In this document: positions 32,467 to 41,125 of the stretch, in pieces
Layout of the letters: every line of letters begins with the position of its first letter
Numbering within the stretch: position 1 is the first letter of the stretch
From: CBDESM01 sp965205165
GTDB lineage: Bacteria; Chloroflexota; Dehalococcoidia; Bin125
NCBI GenBank assembly: GCA_965205165.1
Contig: OZ242037.1
Span: forward strand, 496,001-560,000
Direction of reading: 5' to 3'
Length of the DNA stretch: 64,000 nucleotides
Notes under the pieces: generated by a model
What the model was told of the DNA's origin: nothing
The model's input: the letters and a program-made list of their open reading frames with translations, nothing else
The model's database searches: none
Program-made: the position numbers and the translations under genes

Positions 32467-34548
32467 CTAGCGGACCACCCAGAGCTGCGCGTTGGGGAGC
32501 AGGTTGAAGTTGAGCGAGCCCGGCAGCGGCGCGCCGTCCGCCGCCGAGTAGGCCAGCCAGCGGCCGCCGGAGTAGGTCCAGATGGCGCGGATGGCGTCGG
32601 CCGAGCCGAGCAGGTCGGCGGCCATGCAGCCGGCCGCGCCGGTCCAGGTGGCCGAGCCGCCCTGGGCGCTGCTGAGGCTCTCGTAGCCGCAGACCGGGGC
32701 GACCGGGGTGCGCGCGCCAGTGTTGATCGACGGGGTCTTGGTCGGCCCGTTGGGGACATCGACGCGGACGGAGAGGATGGCGAGGCCCGCCTTGACGACG
32801 GTCAGCACCTGGCTGGCCTTGCCGCCCTGGGTGAGCGGGTTGGAGAGCGGGCCCTTGAAGAGCACCGACTCGTCCGGGATCGGCAGGAAGGCGACCGGGG
32901 TGCCGTCGGCGACGGGGCGGCCGTCGGCGTCGGCGACGGTGGCGGTGAAGGTGATCCTGCTGCCGACCGGGGTGTCCGACTCGGGGGTCCATTCGACCGT
33001 GAGTTCGGAGGCGTCGCCGCCGACTTGGAAGGCGCGGTTGGCGGAAGTGGTGCCGGAACCTACGACGACCTGGTAGTCGCCGAGGGTCACGCCGTCAACG
33101 GCGTCGACGTCGACCACGAGGACGCAGGTGGCGCCGGAGGAGTCGCAATCCTCGACGCCGGCGGCGATCTCGGTGGGCGCGACGCGGGCGCCGCCGGGTC
33201 CGAGGACGGAGGTCGGGACGCTGCGCGGCATCGCGGTCGGGCCGCCGGCGGCATCGAGCGCGGTGATCTTGAGGCGGAGCTCGTCGCGGGCGTTGGCCGC
33301 CCGGTCGGTGCTGTCGAGCGCGCCGCCGCCGTCGGAGCCGACGTGCTTGTAGTGGACGACGGCCTTGGGAGCGGCGATCTCGTAGGTGCGGACGGGACCG
33401 GGCACGTGCAGGGTGATCGGATCGGTGTCGACCAGTCCGGAGACCTCGCCCAGCACCTGCGCCGTCAGGGTGCCTTCGCCGGGCTCGGCGGGCGCCTGCC
33501 ACTGGAACGGGATCGAGGCGGGCAGAGAGGGATCGGAGCTGGCCGTGACCTGCGTCTTGAGCTGGGTGGCGGTGAAGGTGCAGACGTTGGAGGCGGAGGC
33601 GCAGAGCTGCGGTGCGTTCGGGGAGCTGACGCTGCCGACGGTGCTGATCAGGGTGACGCTGAGCACGGCGGAGGGGTCCGCGGCGCGGCCGTTCTCGTTG
33701 AGGACGCCGAGGCGGACCTGGACCTTTTCGTTGCGCGAGGCGACGACCGTGCCGAGGTTGGGCGCGCGCTCGAAGGTGAGGCGGACGGTGGCGACCTCGT
33801 TGATGCTGCTGACGCCGAGCCGGGCGGTGTTGTCGAAGATCGACGCGCCGCGGCCGAGCTTCTTGTCCGTGCCGTCGGTGTAGGCGAGGTAGAAGTCGCC
33901 GACGCCGCTGTTGTCGGCGGCCGCGGCCGAGGTCAGTTTGGCGGCCATCACGATCTCGTCGCGCTCGAAGTTCGCGGGGACGTCGATCACGGGCAGATCG
34001 CCGCTGGCCGTTTCGACGCGGCAGTAGACCTCGACCTCGGCTCCGGCGGCGCCGTTGGCGACGGGGCAATTGAGCACGGCGTCGACGCCGCCCCGGAAGT
34101 TGATGCGGGAAGCGGCGTTGGCGAGCCAGTAGGAACCGGCGGGCAGGGTGATCCAGGAGTTGACGGCGTTGATCCCCGCCTGGCACTCGCCGGCCGATAT
34201 GGCGGCATCGTGCAGCGTGGTGAGGGCGCCCGCGGTGACGTCCGTCTCCTGGTTGAGCCCGGCGGCGTTGGCGGAGGCGGTGGAAGCGATGCAGGCGTTG
34301 GTGATGGCGTTGCCGGAAGAGGGCGCGAGCAAGGTGGTGATGCGGATGTCGACGGGGACCTGGCGGCCCGGCGGCACTTGGTCGTCGACCTCGGTGGGGA
34401 AGGTGATGCTGAGGCGCATGCCGTCGATCACGCCCGCTTCCGCGCCGCCGCCGAACGCGAAGATCGCGCCGGCCAAGGCGGCGAACGCGGCCGCGACGGC
34501 CGTGACCCGCCGAATGGCTCCCGTACAGCCGGAAATTCGGTTCCGCAT
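32467..34548 (-). CDS. Large secreted Ig-like surface protein (paralogue B)
   Basis: 693 residues. Signal peptide (TAVAAAFAALAGAIFAFGGGAEA). Paralogue of the products at 2178 and 56962: shared central Cys pair (CASASNVCTFTATQL), an HYKHVG strand, an Ig-like PVADGTPVAFLP block, and the C-terminal module (ATWTGAAGC, IWTYSGGRWLAYSA, LPGSLNFNLLPN, ending LWVVR). Probably an S-layer-like or abundant surface protein. A GGGAGGAG site precedes the ATG, with CATAGT and TAGAGT boxes further upstream. Confidence 0.8.
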   Translation of the reverse strand: MRNRISGCTGAIRRVTAVAAAFAALAGAIFAFGGGAEAGVIDGMRLSITFPTEVDDQVPPGRQVPVDIRITTLLAPSSGNAITNACIASTASANAAGLNQETDVTAGALTTLHDAAISAGECQAGINAVNSWITLPAGSYWLANAASRINFRGGVDAVLNCPVANGAAGAEVEVYCRVETASGDLPVIDVPANFERDEIVMAAKLTSAAAADNSGVGDFYLAYTDGTDKKLGRGASIFDNTARLGVSSINEVATVRLTFERAPNLGTVVASRNEKVQVRLGVLNENGRAADPSAVLSVTLISTVGSVSSPNAPQLCASASNVCTFTATQLKTQVTASSDPSLPASIPFQWQAPAEPGEGTLTAQVLGEVSGLVDTDPITLHVPGPVRTYEIAAPKAVVHYKHVGSDGGGALDSTDRAANARDELRLKITALDAAGGPTAMPRSVPTSVLGPGGARVAPTEIAAGVEDCDSSGATCVLVVDVDAVDGVTLGDYQVVVGSGTTSANRAFQVGGDASELTVEWTPESDTPVGSRITFTATVADADGRPVADGTPVAFLPIPDESVLFKGPLSNPLTQGGKASQVLTVVKAGLAILSVRVDVPNGPTKTPSINTGARTPVAPVCGYESLSSAQGGSATWTGAAGCMAADLLGSADAIRAIWTYSGGRWLAYSAADGAPLPGSLNFNLLPNAQLWVVR

Positions 34549-34635
34549 GGCCAGCTCCTCCCGGACCGGTGCCCGCTCTGTCCGCGACTATGACAAGTGA
34601 ACTCTAGCCAATCAACGCGATCTGGATCGCGCCCG

Positions 34636-35442
34636 CTACTTGACGGCGAGGGCGGCGACTTGGGCGAAGAGGAAGAGGGGGCGCTCGGAAGCGGACCAGC
34701 GCAGCCAGGCGCGGGAGAGGCGCTCCAGCCCGGACTGATCGGCGAGGCCGTACTCGATCGCCTGCTCTGCGACGCTGCTGTGCAGGATGCGCTGCGACCA
34801 GGCCTCGCCCCAGATGCGGGCATCGTCGTCTTCAAGCAGCACCACGTTGGGATGCAGTTCATAATCGGCGAACCCGGCGGCGCGGAGCCAGTCTGGGAGG
34901 TGCCGGCCGGCATCGGGCTCGGCCGCGTTGCGGCGGGCGACTTGGTGGTAGAGGCGATTCCAGTCGTCGAACTCGGGGAAGTGCGGCTTGGGGCTCATCG
35001 TCGCGTAGTCCGCGTCGCGCACGGCGACGAGGCCGCCGGGGCGGAGCACGCGGCGGAACTCGCGCAGCGCCGCGGGCGGGTCGGCCAGGTGCTGGAGCAG
35101 CTGGTTGGCGAAGACGACGTCGAACGATCCTGCCGGGTACTCGAGCGCGTAGACGTCGCCGGTCTCGAATGCCGCATTTTCGACGCCGCGCTCGCCAGCG
35201 AGAGCGCGGGCCTGATCGAGCACGTCCGGGGAGAGGTCGATCCCCGTGGCTTGTCCGGGCGCGATCGCTTCGGCGAGGCCGCAGGTGACGCTGCCGGGCC
35301 CGCAGCCCGCATCGAGCAGGCGCATGCCGGGGCGCAGCTCGGGCAGCAGGAACCAAGCTTCGACCGCGGCGGTGCGGCGGGCGTGCTGCGCGACGACCGA
35401 GGGGTGGTGGCCGTGCGTATAGCGGTCGGCGCGGTCAGGCAT
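34636..35442 (-). CDS. Class I SAM-dependent methyltransferase
   Basis: 268 residues. SAM motif I LLDAGCGPGSVT, acidic motif GIDLSPDVL, motif GSFDVVFANQLLQHL and REFRRVLRPGGLVAVRD. The substrate is unknown. The first codons overlap the last 8 nt of the DUF4202 gene, placing it third in a CoA-transferase/DUF4202/methyltransferase operon. Confidence 0.92.
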   Translation of the reverse strand: MPDRADRYTHGHHPSVVAQHARRTAAVEAWFLLPELRPGMRLLDAGCGPGSVTCGLAEAIAPGQATGIDLSPDVLDQARALAGERGVENAAFETGDVYALEYPAGSFDVVFANQLLQHLADPPAALREFRRVLRPGGLVAVRDADYATMSPKPHFPEFDDWNRLYHQVARRNAAEPDAGRHLPDWLRAAGFADYELHPNVVLLEDDDARIWGEAWSQRILHSSVAEQAIEYGLADQSGLERLSRAWLRWSASERPLFLFAQVAALAVK

Positions 35443-36040
35443 CGAAATCGGGGATGGCGGCGCGGATTGCGGCGCGGCCGGCTTCGGAAAGCGGGAGGCC
35501 GCGGACGGCGCCGCGCCCGTCGGCGCTCATCTTGCGCCAGGTGCGGCCGAGTACGCGGCGGGCCTGCGCCTCGTCGAGGCCGGGCAGGGTCGCATCGAGC
35601 TGGGTCTGGAAGAAGACGAGGCTGAGCGCGTCCTCGAGCGCCTGCGCGTCGGGATCTTGCGCGCGGTCGGGCCGCTTGGCGATCAGATCCTCGACCCGCT
35701 GCAGTTCGGCGCGGGAGTAGCCGAGCGGTTCCAGCAGGGAGGCGGCGAGCGCGGCGTGGACGGCGTGCAGGGCCTGCCGCCAGCGCAGGTAGGGCCGGCG
35801 GCCGGGCGGGAACTCGGAGCGCGGGATCAGCCAGCGCTTGACGTGGTGCGCGCGGGCGGCGAGCAGCAGCGCCTCGTCCGCGTCGGGCCGCAGGCGCTGC
35901 ACCCATTCCGTCATCAGCTCGGCGTGCAGCTGCTCCTTGGGGCGGGACTCTCCGGCGTATTCGAGCGTGAACGGATCGTCCTCGTTGGCCGCGTCGATGG
36001 CGGCGATGGCGGCGCGGTGGCGGTCGTCGCCGGGCGGCAC
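35435..36040 (-). CDS. DUF4202 family protein
   Basis: 201 residues from GTG 36040, 2 nt after the CoA-transferase stop. Matches DUF4202: AIDAANEDDPFTLEYAG, KEQLHAELMTEWVQRL, RAHHVKRWLIPRSEFPPGR, YLRWRQALHAVHA and LEDALSLVFFQTQL. The conserved His residues in the ARAHHVKRW segment recall HD-type metal proteins, but function is unknown. A longer open frame upstream is the shadow of the CoA-transferase gene. Confidence 0.82.
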   Translation of the reverse strand: MPPGDDRHRAAIAAIDAANEDDPFTLEYAGESRPKEQLHAELMTEWVQRLRPDADEALLLAARAHHVKRWLIPRSEFPPGRRPYLRWRQALHAVHAALAASLLEPLGYSRAELQRVEDLIAKRPDRAQDPDAQALEDALSLVFFQTQLDATLPGLDEAQARRVLGRTWRKMSADGRGAVRGLPLSEAGRAAIRAAIPDFDA

Positions 36041-36042
36041 GG

Positions 36043-38520
36043 CTACTCCAGTACGCCGGCGGCGGCGAGCCGCGAGATTTCCTCGTCGGAGCAGCCGGCC
36101 GCTTCGCGCAGCACCTCTTCGGTGTGTTCGCCCCACATCGGGGCGCGGCGCGAGGGCAGGCGCTCGCCGTCCCACAGGATCGGCTCGCGCTGCTGGACGA
36201 AGACGGCGTGTTCGCCGGATTGGACGCGGGCCCAGTTGGCGCGCATCGCGGTGTCGGGGCCCTCGAAGAAATCCTCGAGTCGCTCGACGGGGCTGGCCGG
36301 CACGCCGGCGGCGACCAGCGCCGCGGCGGCTTCCCAGCGATCTCGGCGGGCGGTCCACGCGGCGAGCATCTGCTCGATCGCGTCGAGGTGGGCGCGGCGG
36401 CCGTCCAGCGTCGACAGCGCCCCCCGTTCGGCGAGTTCGGGCCTGCCGATCGCGCCGCAGAGCGCGATCCAGTCCGCGTCGTCGCGGCAGGCGATGGCGA
36501 CCCAGCGATCCTCGCCCGCGGCGGGGAAGATGCCGTGCGGGGCCATGTTGGGGGAGCGGTTGCCACGCGGAGGCTCTTCCGGCAGGCCGTTGAGCGCGGC
36601 GGTGAGCTCGGTGTCGAGCAGCTGCACGGCCGTTTCGTACTGCGCGAGTTCGATCGAGGCGCCCTCGCCGGTGCGGCCGCGGCGGTGCAGCGCGGACATG
36701 ATCGCGAGCGAGAGGATGTAGGGGACGGTGAAATCGGTGTGCAGGGTGCCGGTGCCGATCGGAACACGGCCCGCGATGCGCGAGCGTTCGGCGATGCCGC
36801 ACATGGCGATGATGCCGTTGCCGTATGAGCGCCAGCCCGCGCGCGGGCCTTCGATGCCCATTACGGCCGCGTTGAGCAGGATGATGTCCGGCTTGATCTG
36901 CTTGAGCTGGTCGTAGCCCAGCCCCCAGTGATCGAGCGTGAAGGGCGTGAAGTTGGAGGTGACGACGTCCGCCTGCGCGACGAGCCTGCGGACGATGTCC
37001 TTGCCCTCGTCGGAGTTGAGGCTGATCGTGCAGGAGCGCTTGCCGGCCGAGCAGTCGTTGAAGACGCCGTTGGTGTTGATTGAGAAGTGGTCGGGCGGCT
37101 GCACGCCGATGTAGCGGATCGGATCGAGCCGGGCCTGCGATTCGACCTTGATCACGTCGGCGCCGAGGTCGGCCAGCAGCCGCGTGCCGAGCGAGCCGGC
37201 GATGGCCCAGCAGAAATCAATCACGCGCACGCCGGCCAGCGGCTGGCGCGGCGGCTGCTTGCGCGCGGGGCGCGGGGCGGCGGCCGGCTGCGCCGTGACG
37301 GCCGGCGGATCGTCGATCCCGCAGCCGATCTGCCCGCGCTCGCGGCGGCGCTTGATCTCCGCGTCCGACCAGCCAGCGAGCGAGCGCAGGATTTCGACGG
37401 TGTGCTCGCCCAGGGCGGGGGCGCGTCGGGCGTGCTCGGGTTCGCCGCGCAGCCGCACGGCGGGGCGCGGGAGTTCGACCTCGCGGTCGATCTGCGGGTG
37501 CGGGACGCGCTGGAAGAATCCGCGCGAGCGCAGATGCGGGTCCTGCGCGACCTCGGCCGGCGAGTTGATCGGCATCACCAGCAGGCCGATGCGCTGGCCC
37601 TCGGTGCACAGCTCTTCCAGCGTCAGTTCGGCGCAGACGCGCTCGACCCAGGGACGGATGCGCTCGCGGTAGTTGGCTCCGCGCCAGCCCTCGTCGTCGA
37701 ATTCCTCCTTGCGCAGCTCGGCCGCGCCGCCGGGCACGGCGCGGTCGGCCCATTCGACGAACCGCGGCCAGTGGGGCGGGTGGATCGTGAACGAGAGCCA
37801 GTGCCCGTCTTTGGAGGTGAGCACCGTCGGCGCGCCGATCGGGGTGTGGCGATCGGGCGAATGGTTGTGCCAGGGCCAGTAGTTGCCGTTGGCCGTCTGC
37901 AGCGCGGTGAAGGCGATCGCTTCCTGCATGCTGATCGTCACATGGCCGGTGCCGCCTTGCAGCACGAGCGCCATGGCCGCTTCCGCGGCGGCGATCGAGG
38001 CCTGCTTGTAGGCCAAGTTCCCGGCCGGGTGGATCGGCGGGTCCTCCGAATGCCCGTTCAGCACGATGTGGCCGCCGGCCGCCATCGCGCTGATGTCGCT
38101 GATCGGCTGCGGCGGCCCTTCGCGGCGGAGCACGCAGTCGATGATCGAGACCGCATGGGCCCATTCGCCGCGACGGCCCTTGTCGAGCCATTCCGCGAGC
38201 TCCGGATTCGGTTCGCAGGGCGCGATCAGCACGTCGGCATGGGCCAGCATCGGCTCCAGATCGGACCAGAGCGAAGCATCACGGAGATCGACGGCGAGCG
38301 AGCGCTTGCCGGCGTTGTAGGTGAGGTGGGCAAGGCCGCGCTCCCACTTCAGCGAGGGCGGGTCCGCGTCCAGATGCGGGCCGCGCCGCCGCAGCGCGTC
38401 GACGGCCATGTGCTCGATCCGGATCACGTCCGCCCCGAAATCGGCCAAGAGCCGGGCCCCGAAGGCCAACGGCTCGTCCGACAGGTCGATCACCCGCACA
38501 TCGGACAGCAGCTGCGGCAT
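36043..38520 (-). CDS. Fused tandem CaiB/BaiF family III CoA-transferase
   Basis: 825 residues: two complete family III CoA-transferase domains (about 1-400 and 430-825) joined by an Ala/Pro/Arg linker. Each has the LLADFGADVIRIE / LLADLGADVIKVE N-terminal motif and an ALGEHTVEILR / MWGEHTEEVLR C-terminal motif. Where formyl-CoA transferase has its catalytic Asp (MQDA), these have MQEA and QYET. Family members move CoA between carboxylic acids, usually as interlocked dimers, so a fusion may be an internal pseudo-dimer. TAAACT lies 6 nt before the ATG. Confidence 0.9.
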   Translation of the reverse strand: MPQLLSDVRVIDLSDEPLAFGARLLADFGADVIRIEHMAVDALRRRGPHLDADPPSLKWERGLAHLTYNAGKRSLAVDLRDASLWSDLEPMLAHADVLIAPCEPNPELAEWLDKGRRGEWAHAVSIIDCVLRREGPPQPISDISAMAAGGHIVLNGHSEDPPIHPAGNLAYKQASIAAAEAAMALVLQGGTGHVTISMQEAIAFTALQTANGNYWPWHNHSPDRHTPIGAPTVLTSKDGHWLSFTIHPPHWPRFVEWADRAVPGGAAELRKEEFDDEGWRGANYRERIRPWVERVCAELTLEELCTEGQRIGLLVMPINSPAEVAQDPHLRSRGFFQRVPHPQIDREVELPRPAVRLRGEPEHARRAPALGEHTVEILRSLAGWSDAEIKRRRERGQIGCGIDDPPAVTAQPAAAPRPARKQPPRQPLAGVRVIDFCWAIAGSLGTRLLADLGADVIKVESQARLDPIRYIGVQPPDHFSINTNGVFNDCSAGKRSCTISLNSDEGKDIVRRLVAQADVVTSNFTPFTLDHWGLGYDQLKQIKPDIILLNAAVMGIEGPRAGWRSYGNGIIAMCGIAERSRIAGRVPIGTGTLHTDFTVPYILSLAIMSALHRRGRTGEGASIELAQYETAVQLLDTELTAALNGLPEEPPRGNRSPNMAPHGIFPAAGEDRWVAIACRDDADWIALCGAIGRPELAERGALSTLDGRRAHLDAIEQMLAAWTARRDRWEAAAALVAAGVPASPVERLEDFFEGPDTAMRANWARVQSGEHAVFVQQREPILWDGERLPSRRAPMWGEHTEEVLREAAGCSDEEISRLAAAGVLE

Positions 38521-38526
38521 GGGCGG

Positions 38527-38532
38527 AGTTTA
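38527..38532 (-). promoter_or_regulatory. -10 box of a leaderless promoter
   Basis: Minus-strand TAAACT, 6 nt, ATG at 38520. Confidence 0.5.
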
Positions 38533-38554
38533 GCCGCCGATCCCGGCGGCTCGG

Positions 38555-39502
38555 TCAGTTGGCTTGGAGGAACTGCTGGTAGCGGAGGTCGAGCAGGTCG
38601 CGGTCGGGGCGATGGTCCGGGTGCTCGGGCAGCTGGATGCGCGCGCCGTCGGACGCCAAGAGCGCATCGAGCACCGGCGTCTTGGGCTGCGGGCGGCTGG
38701 TCGTCTTGCCGCGGTACTGGGCGGCGCGCTGGGCAACGTGGATGCGGCCGTCGGCATCGATGCCGAGCAGGTCGGAGGCGAAGGCGGCGCGGTGGAGCTT
38801 GGAGAGCGCGACGCCGGAGGAGGCGGACGGAGCGGTGTTGGCGGCCGGGCCGTAGGACGGCGCGAGCTCGGCAACGCCGACATGGCTGCGGCCCATCATG
38901 CCCGAGACGGCGCAGGTTTCGCGGTAGGCGCTGAGCACGTTCTCGCGGAACGCGGCGTGGTCGTACTGCCGCCGCGCGATGGCGATGCCGATCCGCCGCT
39001 CGTTTTCGGTTTCCGGCGGCGACTCGAAACCGAACGCGACCCGCGCCCGCAGCACAGCCGGATCCCAGCCGACGATGAAGGCCGGGAAGAACGCTTGGTA
39101 GAACCCCGGATATGAGGCGATCAGGTAAATGATCGGTATGCGCCGCTGCCAGGCATCGCGGAGCTGCCGGTTGTGCGGATGATTCGGATCATCCTTCATG
39201 AACGAGTATTCCAGGACGTCGCGGCTCTCAAAATGCTCGCGCAGTGCTTGCCGTTGGTCGGGATAGGTATCGGGCCGTCCCGGCCGCTGCCGCGGCCAGG
39301 CGGTCTTGATCGACAGCAGGCCGTCCATCGCCTTGGGCTTCCAGATGCCCTGCACGGGCCCGTCCAGCCGGATCCGCCGCCCGCGCCACTGCACGCCGTT
39401 GTACAAGTCCTGCCGCGAAAGCCCGCCGTTCTCATCCTGCAAGCGTCGCACCAGCGCGAACGCCGCCGCCCGAATCTCGTGATCCGCCACCAGATCCAGC
39501 AT
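38555..39502 (-). CDS. HNH_2-type endonuclease-like protein, first His apparently lost
   Basis: 315 residues. N-terminal region (SRQDLYNGVQWRGRRIRL...GIWKPKAMDG) as in restriction-associated HNH proteins. The C-terminal part has YRETCAVSG and SGVALSKLHRAAFASDLLGID, the second half of an HNH_2 domain. The usual AAHI (first His) is VAELAPSY here, so catalysis is doubtful. TAGACT sits 6 nt before the ATG. Isolated, with no methyltransferase next to it. Confidence 0.7.
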   Translation of the reverse strand: MLDLVADHEIRAAAFALVRRLQDENGGLSRQDLYNGVQWRGRRIRLDGPVQGIWKPKAMDGLLSIKTAWPRQRPGRPDTYPDQRQALREHFESRDVLEYSFMKDDPNHPHNRQLRDAWQRRIPIIYLIASYPGFYQAFFPAFIVGWDPAVLRARVAFGFESPPETENERRIGIAIARRQYDHAAFRENVLSAYRETCAVSGMMGRSHVGVAELAPSYGPAANTAPSASSGVALSKLHRAAFASDLLGIDADGRIHVAQRAAQYRGKTTSRPQPKTPVLDALLASDGARIQLPEHPDHRPDRDLLDLRYQQFLQAN

Positions 39503-39508
39503 CGCCGA

Positions 39509-39514
39509 AGTCTA
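39509..39514 (-). promoter_or_regulatory. -10 box of a leaderless promoter
   Basis: Minus-strand TAGACT, 6 nt, ATG at 39502. Confidence 0.55.
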
Positions 39515-39541
39515 AGCGATGCCGCCCCGCCACCAGCCCCG

Positions 39542-39547
39542 TAGAAT
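39542..39547 (+). promoter_or_regulatory. -10 box of the Panacea-like operon
   Basis: TAGAAT, 35 nt before ATG 39583. Unlike the leaderless genes, this one has a leader containing GGAGG at 39570-39574. Divergent from the HNH gene promoter. Confidence 0.45.
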
Positions 39548-39582
39548 GGCCCTCGACGAGCGCGAAAACGGAGGCGGATCGA

Positions 39583-40149
39583 ATGTCGAGCTGGCAACCG
39601 GTGAAGGCGATCGACGCGGCCCGTTGCCTGATCGGGGCCTCCGCAGATAACGGGGGAACTGTCGACCTCCAGCGCCTTCAGCGCCTGTGCTACTACGCGC
39701 AGGGCTGCTTCTTGGCGTTCCACTCCCTCCCGCTCTTCAACGAGCCGATCGTCGCGAGCGCCGACGGTCCGCAGATCGCCGCCGTGGCGGAGGAGTTCGC
39801 GCTTTATTGCGATCAGCCGATTCCGGCGAGCGAGGGGCGCGATCCGTGGAGCTTGGGCGTGCTCGCCGGCATGACCCTCTCAGCGACGCATCGGGAACTG
39901 CCGGAGGATGGCGAGACCGAGTACATCCAAACCGCGCACGGTCAACCGCTTTGGTCGACTACCCCCTCGGGCAACATGATCGAACAAGAAGACCTGCGCC
40001 TGCATTTCGTGGACGCGTTCGAGTTCGGCCTCCCGCAAGATGAGCGGATGCCGCGAGATCGCCGGCCAATGGAGTACATCGAAGCTGACGGGGGCTTGCT
40101 CGTCCACCACCGCGGCAAGGCGGAAACAGCGTTGCCCCAGCCCGCATGA
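39583..40149 (+). CDS. Panacea (DUF4065/SocA-like) antitoxin-type protein
   Basis: 188 residues. The N-terminal 110 residues match the Panacea domain: LQRLCYYAQGCFLAFHSLPLFN, then a VASADGPQIAAVAEEF segment. The domain is known as the antitoxin part of many toxin-antitoxin pairs and from proteolytic adaptors. The tail (from about 115) is unassigned. GGAGG lies 8 nt before the ATG. Its TGA overlaps the ATG of a tiny ORF, which fits a coupled toxin gene. Confidence 0.8.
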   Translation: MSSWQPVKAIDAARCLIGASADNGGTVDLQRLQRLCYYAQGCFLAFHSLPLFNEPIVASADGPQIAAVAEEFALYCDQPIPASEGRDPWSLGVLAGMTLSATHRELPEDGETEYIQTAHGQPLWSTTPSGNMIEQEDLRLHFVDAFEFGLPQDERMPRDRRPMEYIEADGGLLVHHRGKAETALPQPA

Positions 40150-40259
40150 GCGACGACGATCAGCCGTATGACTTCCGCGTTTCCAACGCGATCCCGGTGC
40201 GCGTGAACGAGCTCGGCGGCGGCGCCGTCTATCAATTCTGGCGGCTGTGGAGCGCTTGA
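40146..40259 (+). CDS. Tiny ORF coupled to the Panacea gene
   Basis: 37 residues (begins MSDDDQPYDFRVSNAIPVRV), sharing ATGA with the Panacea stop. It overlaps the next small ORF by 13 nt in another frame. It could be the 5' part of a toxin gene broken by a frameshift near 40250, or a leader peptide. Confidence 0.45.
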   Translation: MSDDDQPYDFRVSNAIPVRVNELGGGAVYQFWRLWSA

Positions 40260-40444
40260 TCGGGCCCAATCCCGACCTCCGGCGCAGGATCATCATGCTC
40301 GAAAATGATCCGCGCGGCGACGCCGTGCTGGTCTATCGGAGCATCATGATCTTCTTCACCCGCCTGAACCGCCTTGTCTTCGAGATCAAGTCCGTCGAGC
40401 GCCCGCAGCCGCCATCCGGCGAGCCGCCGCGTCCGTCCGAGTAG
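40247..40444 (+). CDS. Small ORF, possible toxin partner
   Basis: 65 residues from GTG 40247. LVYRSIMIFFTRLNRLVFEI is a short hydrophobic helix followed by a polar Pro-rich tail. No family was recognised. Joined to the preceding 37-residue ORF by one frame change it would give a protein of about 100 residues. The toxin assignment rests only on position. Confidence 0.45.
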   Translation: MERLIGPNPDLRRRIIMLENDPRGDAVLVYRSIMIFFTRLNRLVFEIKSVERPQPPSGEPPRPSE

Positions 40445-40447
40445 GCT
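40442..40447 (+). promoter_or_regulatory. -10 box of a leaderless promoter
   Basis: TAGGCT, 6 nt, ATG at 40454. It overlaps the stop codon of the preceding small ORF. Confidence 0.5.
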
Positions 40448-40453
40448 GGGCGC

Positions 40454-41110
40454 ATGTCGACGCCGGTGATCATCGGGATATTGATCATCCTGCTGGTGTT
40501 CGGGGTGCCGATCTTGCAGGCGGGGTTGCGGCGTTGGCAGCGGGCGCGGTCGTTGCGGGCGGACGGGGTGCGGGAGCTGGCCGATGCGGCGGAAGGCGAG
40601 CGGCCGGTCGGGTTCGCCTTGCAGCTGCGGGAGGCGGTGACCTCGGAGGAGATCGCGCTCGCCGCGGAAGATCCGTCGGCCCGCGTCCGCCAGCTGGACG
40701 AGTCGGGGCGGATCGTCGGCTTCCGCGCGATGTTCCGCGACCCGCGCTCGTGGGGCGAGGTCGCCGACGTGCTGCTCGGTCAGACGCTGCACCGCAGCCG
40801 GCCGATGCGCCGGGTCGAGCTCGAACTGACCCGCTACGCGGACGCCGAGCACGCGGCCGCGGCGCTCGATCGGCCGCCCCCGGAACAGGACGACGAGGTC
40901 CGCATCGCCGACGCCGGCGCGGAAGACGGCTTCCGCCTGCGCGAGTGGACGCGGATCGAGGGCGAGCGGGTCGTGCAGCGGATGATCGAGTACCGCGCCG
41001 CCGCGGGCGACATCCTGCTCGAGATTTCGGCGGACGCTGAACCGCCGGACGCCGTGCCGACCGATGCCGCGCGCGATCTCGCCGACGCGGTGCTGCGCCG
41101 GCTCGGCTAG
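40454..41110 (+). CDS. Membrane-anchored hypothetical protein
   Basis: 218 residues: one N-terminal membrane helix (VIIGILIILLVFGVPILQAG), then a cytosolic or external domain with FALQLREAVTSEEIALA and GEVADVLLGQTLHR. Not recognised. Start fixed by TAGGCT at leaderless spacing. A DinB-like gene follows after 15 nt and may be co-transcribed. Confidence 0.65.
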   Translation: MSTPVIIGILIILLVFGVPILQAGLRRWQRARSLRADGVRELADAAEGERPVGFALQLREAVTSEEIALAAEDPSARVRQLDESGRIVGFRAMFRDPRSWGEVADVLLGQTLHRSRPMRRVELELTRYADAEHAAAALDRPPPEQDDEVRIADAGAEDGFRLREWTRIEGERVVQRMIEYRAAAGDILLEISADAEPPDAVPTDAARDLADAVLRRLG

Positions 41111-41125
41111 CGGGAGGAGGCGGCG

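Noticed and set aside
35435..36802. A 455-codon version of the DUF4202 protein
   Set aside because: The first 254 codons lie antiframe over the CoA-transferase gene. DUF4202 homology starts at the GTG at 36040, 2 nt after that gene's stop.
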